Assembly: GCF_014349105.1 (NCBI RefSeq) | Contig: NZ_JACSJI010000007.1 | Span: forward strand, 62,001 to 126,000 | Reading direction: 5' to 3' | DNA length: 64,000 nucleotides | Origin: Caulobacter sp. 17J80-11 | GTDB lineage: Bacteria; Pseudomonadota; Alphaproteobacteria; Caulobacterales; Caulobacteraceae | Shown here: positions 1 through 8,149 of the stretch, in pieces | Layout of the letters: each line of letters opens with the position of its first letter | Position numbering within the stretch: position 1 is the stretch's first letter | Notes under the pieces: generated by a model | The model's input: only the letters and a program-made list of their open reading frames with translations | Told to the model about the DNA's origin: nothing | Databases searched by the model: none | Made by a program: the position numbers and the translations under genes

Positions 1-46
1 CGCGGACGGTCTCGGCCGTGGCGGTCTTCTTGGTCTTACGCGTCAT
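1..46 (-). CDS. 5' end of a gene continuing past the window edge, unknown product
   Basis: Only the first 15 codons are visible (MTRKTKKTATAETVR). The ATG overlaps the stop of the upstream flippase gene in an ATGA arrangement, so the two are very likely translationally coupled in one minus-strand polysaccharide operon. The N-terminus is basic and Thr/Lys-rich, with no membrane segment yet. The product cannot be named from this fragment. Confidence 0.5.
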   Translation of the reverse strand, partial: MTRKTKKTATAETVR

Positions 47-1509
47 GCCGGACGTCCTGACAGGAAGGCGTTGAAACGGGGGAAGAGGGTGCGGGCGGCC
101 GCCTCGCGCACGCCGCCGGCGTCCAGCGCCCAGGCGCACGCGCCGTAGACGATCACGCCCGCGCCGGCCTTGAGGATCAGTTCAGGCAGGCCTCCGAGCT
201 CGGGCAGCAGGACGACGACGACGGCCATGGCGGCTGTGGCGAACGCGCAGCGTAGCAGTGTGTTCCAGGGCAGGGGCAGGCGGGTCGCCTTGCGGCCGAT
301 GACGTAGGAGGCGACCGCGCCGATCGCGTAGCTGGCCGCCGCCGCCCAGGCGGCGCCGGCCAGACCGAAGCGGGGCAGCAGGATCAGGTTGAGCGCCAGG
401 TTGGCGGCCGCCGGCACGGCCATGGCCGCCAGCAGCAGCGTCGTGCGTCGGCCCAGCGTGAAGGCCTGGTGGAAGTAGTAGGTGGTCAGGCCGGCGAACA
501 GCGCCGACAGGGCGGCCCAGGGCGTCACCTGGGCGGCCGCGGCGCGCAGACCTTCGCCGACCAGCAGCTCCGCCAGCGGACGCGCGACCAGGGCCAGGCC
601 GGCGGCGGCCGGCAGGCACAGCAAAAGCATGGTCGAGGCCTGTTCGCGCGCCGTCTTTTCGAGTTCGGTGCGCCCGCCGCGCTCCAGCGCCGCCACGAGG
701 GCCGGGCCGCCGGCGGCGCCCAGCCAGACGAACAGGACGTCAAGCGTGCGGTTCGCCAGGGTGTAGGCGGCGTGGTAGGCGCCCACCGCGCCCGCGTCCA
801 GGAAGCCCGCGATCAGGAACCGGTCCAGGCTGGCCAGGCCGAGCGCCAGGATCAGCGAGGCCGAGACCGGCAGGCCGTAGGCGGCGTAGGCTCGCGCACG
901 GGCAGGTTCGAAGCCGCCGCCCTTGGCGAACGAAAGCTCACGCGGCAGGCAGAACGGGACCAGCAGCAGGGCGCCCAGCAACAGGCCCAGCAGCGGACCG
1001 CGGGCGCCGAGACCGGCGGCCGCCAAGCCCGCGCCCAGCAGGAAGCCGCCGGCGGTCTGGGCCATGTCGAGCAGAGAGGCGGACGCGACTTCGCCCGCCG
1101 CCCGGCGGCGTTCGCGGGCCAGCTGGACCAGGCACTTGGCGATCACGGTCCCGAGCGCTGCGGCGACGGCGCCCTTCAGGGCCGGGGCGGCGGGCCACAG
1201 CCACAGCGCCAGGCCGGCGACCAGCGCGAACGGGACGGTAAGGGCGAAGAAGGTCCGGTACAGGGTGGCGAAGTGCGCGCTCAGGCCCTCGTCGCGCTCG
1301 GCCGCCCAGAAGCGGGCCATGGCCGCCTCCAGCCAGGTGAACACGCTCGTATGCGCGAGCACCAGCACCGAGAAGGCCAGGGCGTAGCGGCCGTACTCCT
1401 CCGGCGTCAGCAGGCGGGTGAAGACGACGATGGAGCCCAGGCCCACCAGGCCCTGCACGGCGTTGGCCGGCAGGTAGCCCCACACGCCTCTCCAGAACAT
1501 GGCGCGCAT
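43..1509 (-). CDS. Wzx-like polysaccharide flippase / lipopolysaccharide biosynthesis membrane protein
   Basis: The 488-residue protein is almost wholly hydrophobic, with about a dozen to fourteen membrane segments and the typical MATE/MOP-superfamily opening (QGLVGLGSIVVFTRLLTPEEYG). It would flip undecaprenyl-linked oligosaccharide across the inner membrane. I chose the ATG at 1509 because it shares a base with the stop of the upstream sugar-transferase gene (TGATG); an in-frame start 33 nt earlier would overlap that gene further. Its own stop overlaps the next start. The neighbours support export of a capsule, holdfast or exopolysaccharide repeat unit. The polymer itself cannot be told. 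Confidence 0.8.
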   Translation of the reverse strand: MRAMFWRGVWGYLPANAVQGLVGLGSIVVFTRLLTPEEYGRYALAFSVLVLAHTSVFTWLEAAMARFWAAERDEGLSAHFATLYRTFFALTVPFALVAGLALWLWPAAPALKGAVAAALGTVIAKCLVQLARERRRAAGEVASASLLDMAQTAGGFLLGAGLAAAGLGARGPLLGLLLGALLLVPFCLPRELSFAKGGGFEPARARAYAAYGLPVSASLILALGLASLDRFLIAGFLDAGAVGAYHAAYTLANRTLDVLFVWLGAAGGPALVAALERGGRTELEKTAREQASTMLLLCLPAAAGLALVARPLAELLVGEGLRAAAAQVTPWAALSALFAGLTTYYFHQAFTLGRRTTLLLAAMAVPAAANLALNLILLPRFGLAGAAWAAAASYAIGAVASYVIGRKATRLPLPWNTLLRCAFATAAMAVVVVLLPELGGLPELILKAGAGVIVYGACAWALDAGGVREAAARTLFPRFNAFLSGRPA

Positions 1510-3023
1510 CAGCGGATCGCCTCGCGGTCGCCCAGCAGGCACGGCACGGTGACCAGCATGATCCAGAGATCCAGCCAGAACGACTGGCGCTCGATGTAGT
1601 CGACGTCCAGCGCCACGCGCCGGCGCACGTCGGCGGCGTCGTGGAGAGGGCCGCGCGAGCCGTTGACCGCGGCCCAGCCGGTCATGCCGGGCTTCATGCG
1701 GTGGCGCCAGGCGTACTCGGCCACCAGTTGCGCGCTCTCGGTCTCGCCGGTCTTCATGCCGACCGCGTGCGGGCGCGGGCCGACCAGGCTCATCTCGCCC
1801 TTCAGCACGTTCAGAAGCTGCGGCAGCTCGTCCAGGCTGGTTTTACGCAGGAACCGGCCCAGACGGGTGACGCGGTCGTCGTCGGCGACGACCTGGCGCT
1901 CGGCGCGCGCATCGGCCGCCTCGTGGCGCATGGAGCGGAACTTCCAGACCACGATCTCTTCGTTGTTGAAGCCGTGGCGGCGCTGGCGGAAGAACACCGG
2001 GCCCGGGCTGTCCAGCCGCACCAAGAGCGCGATCACGGCCAGCACCGGGGCCAGAAGGACCAGCGCGACCCCACCGATCACCAGGTCCTGGATCCGCTTG
2101 GCGAAAGCGCGGCGCTCGTCCTCCGGCGCGCCCGACAGCTTGGCCAGCGGCGCATTGGCGAGCTTGGACAAGGCGGCGTCGCGGCCCTCGGCGTCCTCCA
2201 GATCGACCAGGAGGGAGACTTCGTTCGGCAGCACGCGCAGGCGCTCGACCACCTGGCGCACGCGGGTGCGAGCCGACGGGTCCAGCGCCACCACCACGCG
2301 GTCGACATAGGGAAGCAGACGATGGTCGAGCAGGGCCTGGGTGTCGCCCAGCACCGGCACGCCGGCCACCGCGCCCGGCGCGCGCGCCAGCCGGTCGTCG
2401 AACACGCCGATGATGTTGACCTCGCGCCGTTCCAGCGCGTCGCGGATCAGCCGCTCGGCGTGACGCGTGGCGCCGACGACGACGACGTTGGGTGTCAGCT
2501 TGCCCTCCGTGCGCCAGCGCTGGACCAGGCCCCACCAGGTCATGTGCAGGGCGTGGACGGTCAGGAAGCTGAGCGCCAAGCCGGCCAGCACGCTTTTCAG
2601 CACCACGGCGTCCGCGCCCAGCAGGGCCGAGCCGAAACCGGTCAGGACGCCGGCCAGGGCGAAGGCGCCGACCAGCCGCGCCAGGTGGGGGACGCGGCGC
2701 TTACGGCCGCCGAAGCCGTACAGGTCCAGGCTCTTCAGCGCCCACAGCGTGAAGGCCAGCGCCATTACGAAGGGCGCTGCCTGGGCCACAGGCGCCTGGG
2801 ACAGCGGGGCGGGCAGGGCGGTCGCCGCGCCGGCCAGGGCCAGGGCGGCCAGCACGGTCGTGTCGACCGCGCGGAACATGGCGACCGCCTGCGCCCCGCT
2901 CTGGCGCGCGCGCGACGAGACCAGCCGGCCCGGCCGGAACGGGCCGCGGCGCTCCTTCGGATCGGCGGCTTCCAGCGGCGCGGAATCGTTGGCGGGGACG
3001 AGCTTGCGGGCGACGACGGGCAT
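1509..3023 (-). CDS. Undecaprenyl-phosphate sugar phosphotransferase (exopolysaccharide polyprenyl glycosylphosphotransferase)
   Basis: This 504-residue protein starts a polysaccharide repeat by moving a sugar-1-phosphate from a nucleotide sugar to undecaprenyl phosphate. Residues about 45-150 hold four membrane helices. A CoA-binding-like (Rossmann) domain follows (VVVVGATRHAERLI). The C-terminal third is a bacterial sugar transferase domain with a membrane helix, the RLDSPGPVFFRQ and WKFRSM motifs, KTSLDELPQLLNVLKGEMSLVGPRP and the tail PGMTGWAAVNG. It belongs with the WcaJ/PssY/HfsE family of Caulobacter. ATG at 3023 is preferred over the adjacent TTG. It is coupled to the flippase downstream. 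Confidence 0.9.
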   Translation of the reverse strand: MPVVARKLVPANDSAPLEAADPKERRGPFRPGRLVSSRARQSGAQAVAMFRAVDTTVLAALALAGAATALPAPLSQAPVAQAAPFVMALAFTLWALKSLDLYGFGGRKRRVPHLARLVGAFALAGVLTGFGSALLGADAVVLKSVLAGLALSFLTVHALHMTWWGLVQRWRTEGKLTPNVVVVGATRHAERLIRDALERREVNIIGVFDDRLARAPGAVAGVPVLGDTQALLDHRLLPYVDRVVVALDPSARTRVRQVVERLRVLPNEVSLLVDLEDAEGRDAALSKLANAPLAKLSGAPEDERRAFAKRIQDLVIGGVALVLLAPVLAVIALLVRLDSPGPVFFRQRRHGFNNEEIVVWKFRSMRHEAADARAERQVVADDDRVTRLGRFLRKTSLDELPQLLNVLKGEMSLVGPRPHAVGMKTGETESAQLVAEYAWRHRMKPGMTGWAAVNGSRGPLHDAADVRRRVALDVDYIERQSFWLDLWIMLVTVPCLLGDREAIR

Positions 3024-3101
3024 CAACTGTCCGAAAACGAGCTATCGCGCCTCAGGCTTGCAAAGCTCGTGCAACAGGCGAGCGGCGCTCGCGCCTTCCG
3101 A

Positions 3102-3578
3102 TCACGCCGAAGCCTGCGCGCCCTGCGGTTCGAACAGCTCCGGACGGCGGCGCCGTTCGATCACCTCGCCGGTGAAGGCCATGATCTGCGCCGAGTCCGC
3201 CCCGGCCCCGATCAGCACCGTGGTCCCGCGCCGGGACAGGGCCTTCAAGTCGTTCAGGTAGCGCGGCTCGCGCCAGCGGCCGGCGTGCGCCGGGTCGACG
3301 TGCACGAGCAGCACGTCCGGCCGGTCGGTCGACGACAGGATCATCTTGCTGCGGTCCGGGCGCCAGTGACCGTCCAGCGCCCCGGCCAGCCAGCCGCACA
3401 CGAAGGCCCGGCATTGCATCGGGCGGGTCTCGTAGATCCCGCAGCCGGCGCCCTTCTTCACGTGCGGGCACCAGGTGTCGGCGGGTTTTTTCAGCTGCGG
3501 ATCGGAAATCCCCAGCAGCTTGCAGCACAGGTTGCATGCGCCGCATTCCCGGGCGGCCGCGCCGGCCGACCCGCTCAT
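3102..3578 (-). CDS. YkgJ-type cysteine-cluster protein
   Basis: The protein has 158 residues with a Cys-rich N-terminus: CGACNLCCK, then CPHV, CGIYETRPMQCRAF and another Cys. This pattern marks the YkgJ/UPF0153 family of putative zinc- or iron-binding proteins, whose biochemical role is unsettled. The ATG at 3578 has a GGAG ribosome site just upstream; a possible earlier start 39 nt upstream lacks one. It lies 78 nt upstream of the sugar transferase on the same strand and could share its transcript, but no functional link is visible. Confidence 0.7.
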   Translation of the reverse strand: MSGSAGAAARECGACNLCCKLLGISDPQLKKPADTWCPHVKKGAGCGIYETRPMQCRAFVCGWLAGALDGHWRPDRSKMILSSTDRPDVLLVHVDPAHAGRWREPRYLNDLKALSRRGTTVLIGAGADSAQIMAFTGEVIERRRRPELFEPQGAQASA

Positions 3579-3925
3579 CGTATACTCCAGAGTCTGAACA
3601 TCGATCCCCGCCCCCACGGTTGATCGGATTACAGACTCGTAAGGTTCAGGGAGTCAACGTGAGTCGCCGAGACGAAACTGCCCGAATACAGGATGCTGAC
3701 CTGTAGAATGTTGGATGCGCCGCAGATTGGCCGCAAAGCGGCCATAATGTTTGCTGGCGAGTAAGCAGATTGCGGCGCGAGGCCAGGGCCCGCCCTCATC
3801 GCAACCTGAAGTGGGGATGGGGCGCGGAGCTCGCCTCGTTTCGCGACGCACGCGTGGCGACGGCGGCGACGATGGCGTGGCGCGGGGCCACGCGGTCACA
3901 TCGCTCGCGATTTAGCGGGAAGCAG
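3579..3925. other. Non-coding gap with a nested hairpin
   Basis: I see no convincing gene in this 347-base gap; its open frames lack codon bias and ribosome sites. Base composition is less GC-rich than the neighbours. It holds a nested inverted repeat at 3717-3778 and a short inverted repeat ACAGG/CCTGT at about 3688-3703. It may contain the promoter of the cysteine-cluster gene at its left edge. Confidence 0.4.
3717..3778. other. Nested hairpin (possible structured RNA or terminator)
   Basis: An outer pair of 8-base arms (GCGCCGCA at 3717-3724 and TGCGGCGC at 3771-3778) encloses a perfect 6-base inner hairpin (GGCCGC-AAA-GCGGCC, 3729-3743). No T-tract follows on either strand, so a standard terminator is not supported. 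Confidence 0.35.
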
Positions 3926-4017
3926 TGGCGGAGACGGAGGGATTCGAACCCTCGATACCCTTTAGGGGGTATGACGATTTAGCAAACCGTTGCCTTCAGC
4001 CACTCGGCCACGTCTCC
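3926..4017 (-). tRNA. tRNA-Ser (anticodon GCT)
   Basis: The minus strand gives a type II tRNA. The acceptor stem GGAGACG pairs with CGTCTCC. The D-arm reads GTGGCCGAGTGGCTGAA, the anticodon loop TTGCTAA has GCT at 3983-3981, a long variable arm (CATACCCCCTAAAGGGTATC) follows, and the T-loop is GGTTCGAATCC. The discriminator is G and the 3' CCA is encoded (3928-3926). It reads AGC/AGU codons. Its neighbour on the right is the SOS-box toxin locus, which suggests this tRNA may have served as an insertion point. Confidence 0.95.
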
Positions 4018-4202
4018 GGCGCGATCCGGATAGCCTGTTCGGTTTGGGATGGCAACGGAAGCCTCGGGGGCTGTGGAGGTTTTTCCCCAGGCGCGGTGCG
4101 GACGGCGGGTTAATGGAAACCTCCAGGGAGACCCAACCGCGGCAAAAGTCTGCCGCGACCCGGGCGACGTCAGGCGTGCCTTTAGCTCGACCGATGCGAT
4201 TT

Positions 4203-4217
4203 GTTCTGTTTTTGTTC
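4203..4217 (+). promoter_or_regulatory. SOS box (LexA operator), perfect GTTC-N7-GTTC
   Basis: GTTC at 4203-4206 and GTTC at 4214-4217 are separated by exactly seven bases (TGTTTTT). This is the alphaproteobacterial LexA consensus. It lies 81 bases before the toxin start, in the only T-rich part of the leader, as expected for an operator overlapping a promoter. Confidence 0.7.
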
Positions 4218-4298
4218 TTGCCGTAACGCCGTTCTCGTGCGACGCTCCAAGCTGCGCAATTTGGGCGCGGGCACGACATAAGGCGGCGACGAACAGGA

Positions 4299-5489
4299 AT
4301 GGCGAACCCGGCACCGGCGAAGCGACAGAGGCAGGAAGATTGGTTTGGAACCGCGCTGAACGAAGCGCGCCGGTATGCGCCGGCGGTGCTGAGCCTGATG
4401 ACACCCGGGGCACAAGCGGTGGCGGTCGCCAAGTTGTTGGCGGATCGGGAAGCCAGCCGAAGGACTACGCCCGCCCCGCGCGCCAAGCGGCCAGTCGCGG
4501 TGGGGAACCGCGTGCAGCCGACGACGCCTGTGGCGCCGAGGGTCGATCGCCTCATCGGCGAGCTCAATCGCAACCCTCTGGTCCGAGAGGTGGCGAGCTA
4601 TGCGACGATGCAAGCCGCGCGCCCATATGGCGCCGCCCGAAGCATGTGGGACAGCGCGACAGGACTGGTCGAGGCCGCCCCTCTGATCAATTTGGCGGCA
4701 CACCCTCTGGAGACCCTCGTCGGGCCAAATCGCGACGAAGCCCTACGGCAGGCGCTCGGACTTGCGATCGCGACGGCAGAGCTGAAGGAGCAGCTTGGCG
4801 CATACGTCGACAGTCGGCGTGCTGATCCGGGGAGGATCGGCGACGACATCAAGAAGGGGGTGCACGATTGGTACGTCGGGATCGACCCGGCGGCGACGCC
4901 CCGCGCGGACACGGCCCTGGGTGAGATCGTGAGGGTCGCGCCGATGGGAAGGAAGCAGGGCGAGTTGGCTCTCGATGTCGGGTCGCTGCTGTACGGGGGC
5001 GCCGAGCTGAAGGGGCTGAGCGAAGTCGCGAAGATGGGGCGGATGACCAGAGCGGAGCGGCTCGCCAAGTACGCCGCCGAAGGACTTGAGCCGAAGTTCG
5101 CCGAAAACTGGGCGCTGCCGGACGTCGGCCAGGGACACCACGCCTTCATCAGGCAAAGCGACCTGCTCCCGAAGTTCCTCGGCGGGGGACCTTTTCCAAG
5201 GGAAATCCTTGATCACTCCCTGAACGTGCTGAAGCCGGTCGGCTTCGACAAAGGCCAGCAGAACGTTCTGCACTTCAAGGTGGACGAGGACTTCTTCGGC
5301 GGCCGGCTTCCCAAATGGGTGGGCCAACGGGGCTGGAGTGGGAAAAGGATGGGGCTGACGAAGTACGGCGAGCTCGGGCGCAACTGGCATGGCCGACCCA
5401 TCGCGGCGCGTGAGCTCGGGCTCGGCCTGGTCGAACTCGGATTGCTGGGTGACTTCGGCGACATGCTGACAGACGAGGAGGGCGAGTGA
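4299..5489 (+). CDS. Putative GHH-signature HNH/Endo VII-like nuclease toxin, SOS-controlled
   Basis: The 396-residue protein has no signal peptide. Residues 1-90 are basic and Pro/Arg-rich, 90-260 are helical and Ala-rich, and the C-terminal part carries GQGHHAFIRQSDLLPKF (His280-His281), then DHSLNVLKPVGFDKGQQN and NWHGRP. The GHH signature followed by a basic, aromatic tail resembles toxin domains of the HNH/Endonuclease VII superfamily; this is my motif reading, not a confirmed match. The next gene overlaps its stop, which suggests a cognate immunity protein. A perfect SOS box lies upstream. The ATG has only a poor ribosome site. Codon use is less GC-rich than flanking genes. C. crescentus has an SOS-induced endonuclease, BapE; homology to it is untested. 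Confidence 0.5.
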   Translation: MANPAPAKRQRQEDWFGTALNEARRYAPAVLSLMTPGAQAVAVAKLLADREASRRTTPAPRAKRPVAVGNRVQPTTPVAPRVDRLIGELNRNPLVREVASYATMQAARPYGAARSMWDSATGLVEAAPLINLAAHPLETLVGPNRDEALRQALGLAIATAELKEQLGAYVDSRRADPGRIGDDIKKGVHDWYVGIDPAATPRADTALGEIVRVAPMGRKQGELALDVGSLLYGGAELKGLSEVAKMGRMTRAERLAKYAAEGLEPKFAENWALPDVGQGHHAFIRQSDLLPKFLGGGPFPREILDHSLNVLKPVGFDKGQQNVLHFKVDEDFFGGRLPKWVGQRGWSGKRMGLTKYGELGRNWHGRPIAARELGLGLVELGLLGDFGDMLTDEEGE

Positions 5490-5923
5490 TGGGGGGCGTG
5501 ACGGTGAGGCGGTGGGCCGAGTTCGCTTCGGACCTGCCGGAGGATCAGATCGAGGACGAGCACGACATCGTGCAGTACGGCGGCAAGAGCGTCGCCGAGG
5601 CGATCCATGCGGTGCTGGAGGGGCTCGGCTGCGCGATGGAGCCTGTGACCTACGCCCACGAGCACGGGTGGCAGTTCAGTTTCCGTTACAAGGAGCGGGG
5701 GCTGTGGTGCCAGGTGACGCTGATCGAGGAGTACCTGGTCGTCGTCGACGACCGGACGTTCTTCGGCAAGGCGTTGGGCTATCACCCGGCCTATCAGGAG
5801 ATCATGACCAAGCTCGCGCGGGCGCTGGCCGAGCATCCGCGGTTCAGCAACGTGCGCTGGTACTTCGACCACCAGGTCCACTCCGGCGAACCCGGCGCCA
5901 AGGAGCCGGTGGCGGCGGCCTGA
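5489..5923 (+). CDS. Candidate immunity protein for the upstream toxin
   Basis: This 144-residue, acidic, Trp/Tyr-rich cytosolic protein has no signal peptide or recognisable family motif (it contains YAHEHGWQFSFRY, LVVVDDRTFFGKALGYHP and SNVRWYFDHQVH). The ATG at 5489 overlaps the toxin stop (TGATG), and an AGGAGG ribosome site sits eight bases upstream, much stronger than the toxin's own. A GTG one codon earlier is possible. Size, charge, strong translation and strict coupling fit an immunity protein that neutralises the toxin. No direct evidence of function exists in the sequence. Confidence 0.5.
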   Translation: MGGVTVRRWAEFASDLPEDQIEDEHDIVQYGGKSVAEAIHAVLEGLGCAMEPVTYAHEHGWQFSFRYKERGLWCQVTLIEEYLVVVDDRTFFGKALGYHPAYQEIMTKLARALAEHPRFSNVRWYFDHQVHSGEPGAKEPVAAA

Positions 5924-6067
5924 CCTGAGGGCGTGGCCCAGTCCCGGTCGCGTCCGTCGGATGAAGCCGGGACGAGCCGCGCCCGGGGCCGGATCGGGTG
6001 GCGCCTCGGCGGAACGGGGCGGGGCTGACGCCGTTGGACGGCCATAGGTGTACAACGGGAGCCCGGC

Positions 6068-6472
6068 ATGCCCCTTCGATCCGCCCCGGCCGTGCTCGCG
6101 ATCCTGGCGGCGGCCCCCTGCATCGCCGCCGACGCCGGCGTGCGCACCGAGCGGGTGACCTTCCTGCCCGGGGCTTCGTCGACCCTGCTGCAGGGCCGGG
6201 TCTCGGGCTACGAGAGCGTGCGCTACCTGGTGAACGTGCGGGCCGGCCAGACCCTGGCGGTGCGCCTGGTCTCGGACAACGCGTCGGCCTATTTCAACCT
6301 GCTGGCGCCGGGCGCGACCGAGGCCATGTTCGTCGGCCCGGTCTCGGGCGACACGTTTCAGGGCAAGGTGCTGGCCGGCGGCGACTACACGGTCCAGGTC
6401 TATCTGATGCGCAACGCCGCGCGCCGGGGCGAGAAGGCCGACTATCGTCTGGCTATCGGCGCGTCTGGATGA
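6068..6472 (+). CDS. Secreted PliG-like (g-type lysozyme inhibitor) family protein
   Basis: The 134-residue protein opens with a signal peptide (cleavage near PCIAADAG). The mature part has the beta-rich pattern GRVSGYESVRYLVNVRAGQTL, then GDYTVQVYLMRNAARRGEKADYRLAI. The closing R-N-x-A-R ... Y-x-L block matches what I know of E. coli PliG, a periplasmic inhibitor of g-type lysozyme. Relatives are often called DNA breaking-rejoining protein or hypothetical. Its last 20 bases overlap the end of the convergent L,D-transpeptidase gene, so the two may belong to envelope maintenance. Inhibitory activity is inferred. Confidence 0.6.
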   Translation: MPLRSAPAVLAILAAAPCIAADAGVRTERVTFLPGASSTLLQGRVSGYESVRYLVNVRAGQTLAVRLVSDNASAYFNLLAPGATEAMFVGPVSGDTFQGKVLAGGDYTVQVYLMRNAARRGEKADYRLAIGASG

Positions 6473-7778
6473 GCTGCGGATCCGCCGGCGCCGCGGCCGT
6501 CCGCACGGACGGCGCCGACGGGCGGGCGAGGGCGGCGACCAGGGCCGGGTCGCGGCCGTAGACGTCGGGCCGGAACTCCACGCCCCAGCTGCCGGGCGCG
6601 GCGGTCAGGTACAGGATGTAGACCGGCACCGGCTCGGCCAGGTCGACGCGCTGTTCGGGAACGCCCCCGGACGCGATCGCCGGCGCGGCCGGCCCCAACA
6701 GCCGCCGCGCCAGCCGGGGCGCGTCCTCCAGGCGCACGCAGCCGGAACTGAAGTTGCGCTGCGCCTTGCCGAACAGCTCCTTGGCCGGCGTGTCGTGCAG
6801 ATAGACGCCGTACGGGTTGGGGAACATCAGCTTGACCTGGCCCATCATGTTGCCGGGGCCCGGCAGCTGGCGCACGCGCAGGGACCGCCGCCCGGCCGCG
6901 ACCGCCGGCCAGTCGACCTCGGAGGGCGCGATCACGTGGGCGTCGTCGCTCCAGTCGGACAGCAGCTCCATGCGCTGCCGCTCCAGATAACCCACCCCCT
7001 CGCTGAGCACGTGGGCGGCGACCCCGGTGCGGGCCAAGTCCTCGGGCACATTCCAGTAGGGCTCGAAGACCGCGTAGCGGACCATGCCGGCCAGCGCGGG
7101 TGTGGGCTGGGCGGGCTTGCCGACCACGACGCGCATGCTGTCGGCGACATGGCCGTTCTCGTAGAGGGCCAGACGCGCGGCCCCGACGTCGACCACCAGG
7201 AACCGCCGCCCGGGGTCGGCGGGCAGGGCGCGGGCGCGCTCCAGATTGGCCAGGATCAGCTGTTCGTCATGGGCGAAGCCCCGGTTCAGGGCGCCGATCG
7301 TCTGTGCGTCCGCTTCGCCGGTCTGGGGCAGGCCGTGGCTGGCCTGGAACTCGCGGACGGCCTCGGCCAGCACCGGATCGTAGGGGCCGTGGCCGGGCAG
7401 GCCCAGGCGCCGTCGCAGGGCCGCGACCCGCGGCCCTTCGGCGCCTTGGGTCAGGGTCGGACCGGTCGGGACGCCGGCCTGCGGCAGGCCGCTCCAGAGC
7501 GCGCGATGGGCCTGAAGCGCGCGACGCAGGTCTTCATAGACGGGGTTCATCCGACGCGACGCCGCGAGCTGGCCGGCGAGATCCGGCGCCTTGGCCAGGT
7601 CGGCCAGCACGGCCGCGCGCGTCGGCGGCGCCGGGGCGGCGGCGGGATCGGCGACGAACAGCGCGGCGTCGGCCCTGGGCCGGTGCAGGTCGACGACGTA
7701 GTCGGCGTAGGCGCGGGTCAGGCGCACGTCGGCGCGGGCGCGTTCGGCGGGGCCGCCGGCCTCGGCCGCCTTCATCAC
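6453..7778 (-). CDS. L,D-transpeptidase, YcbB/LdtD family (5' end unresolved)
   Basis: This periplasmic enzyme would make 3-3 cross-links in peptidoglycan or attach proteins to it. From the GTG at 7778 it has 441 residues: a peptidoglycan-binding domain (LTQGAEGPRVAALRRRLGL ... VREFQASHGLPQTGEAD), then a YkuD catalytic domain with YLHDTP and FSSGCVRL (Cys347 by this numbering). The family has an extra N-terminal region. Here the frame stays coding for over 300 bases upstream, giving AYRARNWRPIWWDG, RVLADAGADGLDPERYG and a lipoprotein-like segment ending ALPGC (Cys codon 8018-8016). That extension has no in-frame ATG, GTG or TTG. The true start may be a rare codon (ATT at 8129) or hidden by a frameshift. 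Confidence 0.85.
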   Translation of the reverse strand: MMKAAEAGGPAERARADVRLTRAYADYVVDLHRPRADAALFVADPAAAPAPPTRAAVLADLAKAPDLAGQLAASRRMNPVYEDLRRALQAHRALWSGLPQAGVPTGPTLTQGAEGPRVAALRRRLGLPGHGPYDPVLAEAVREFQASHGLPQTGEADAQTIGALNRGFAHDEQLILANLERARALPADPGRRFLVVDVGAARLALYENGHVADSMRVVVGKPAQPTPALAGMVRYAVFEPYWNVPEDLARTGVAAHVLSEGVGYLERQRMELLSDWSDDAHVIAPSEVDWPAVAAGRRSLRVRQLPGPGNMMGQVKLMFPNPYGVYLHDTPAKELFGKAQRNFSSGCVRLEDAPRLARRLLGPAAPAIASGGVPEQRVDLAEPVPVYILYLTAAPGSWGVEFRPDVYGRDPALVAALARPSAPSVRTAAAPADPQLIQTRR

Positions 7779-8149
7779 CGCGGCGAGTTCGTCGGTCCCG
7801 TAGCGCTCCGGATCCAGCCCGTCGGCGCCGGCGTCCGCCAGGACGCGGAGCAGGGCGGCGGCCGCCGGTCGCGGACGCGCGCCGTCCCACCAGATCGGGC
7901 GCCAGTTGCGGGCGCGGTAGGCCTCCGCCAGCTCGCGGTCGGCGTCGGCATCGCCCAGCGCCGCGCGCAGGCCGGGGCCGGCGGGGTTGGCGACGGTCTG
8001 GACCGCGTGCCCGACGCAGCCCGGCAGGGCCGCGACCGACAGCGCGACCGCGGCCAGCGCGCCGGCCAGGGTCGCACCCCGGACCGGCTTCGCGGACCGC
8101 GGTCGGTCGGAAGCGTTATGAGCGTCAATGTCGCCGCGAGGCGGCGTGG

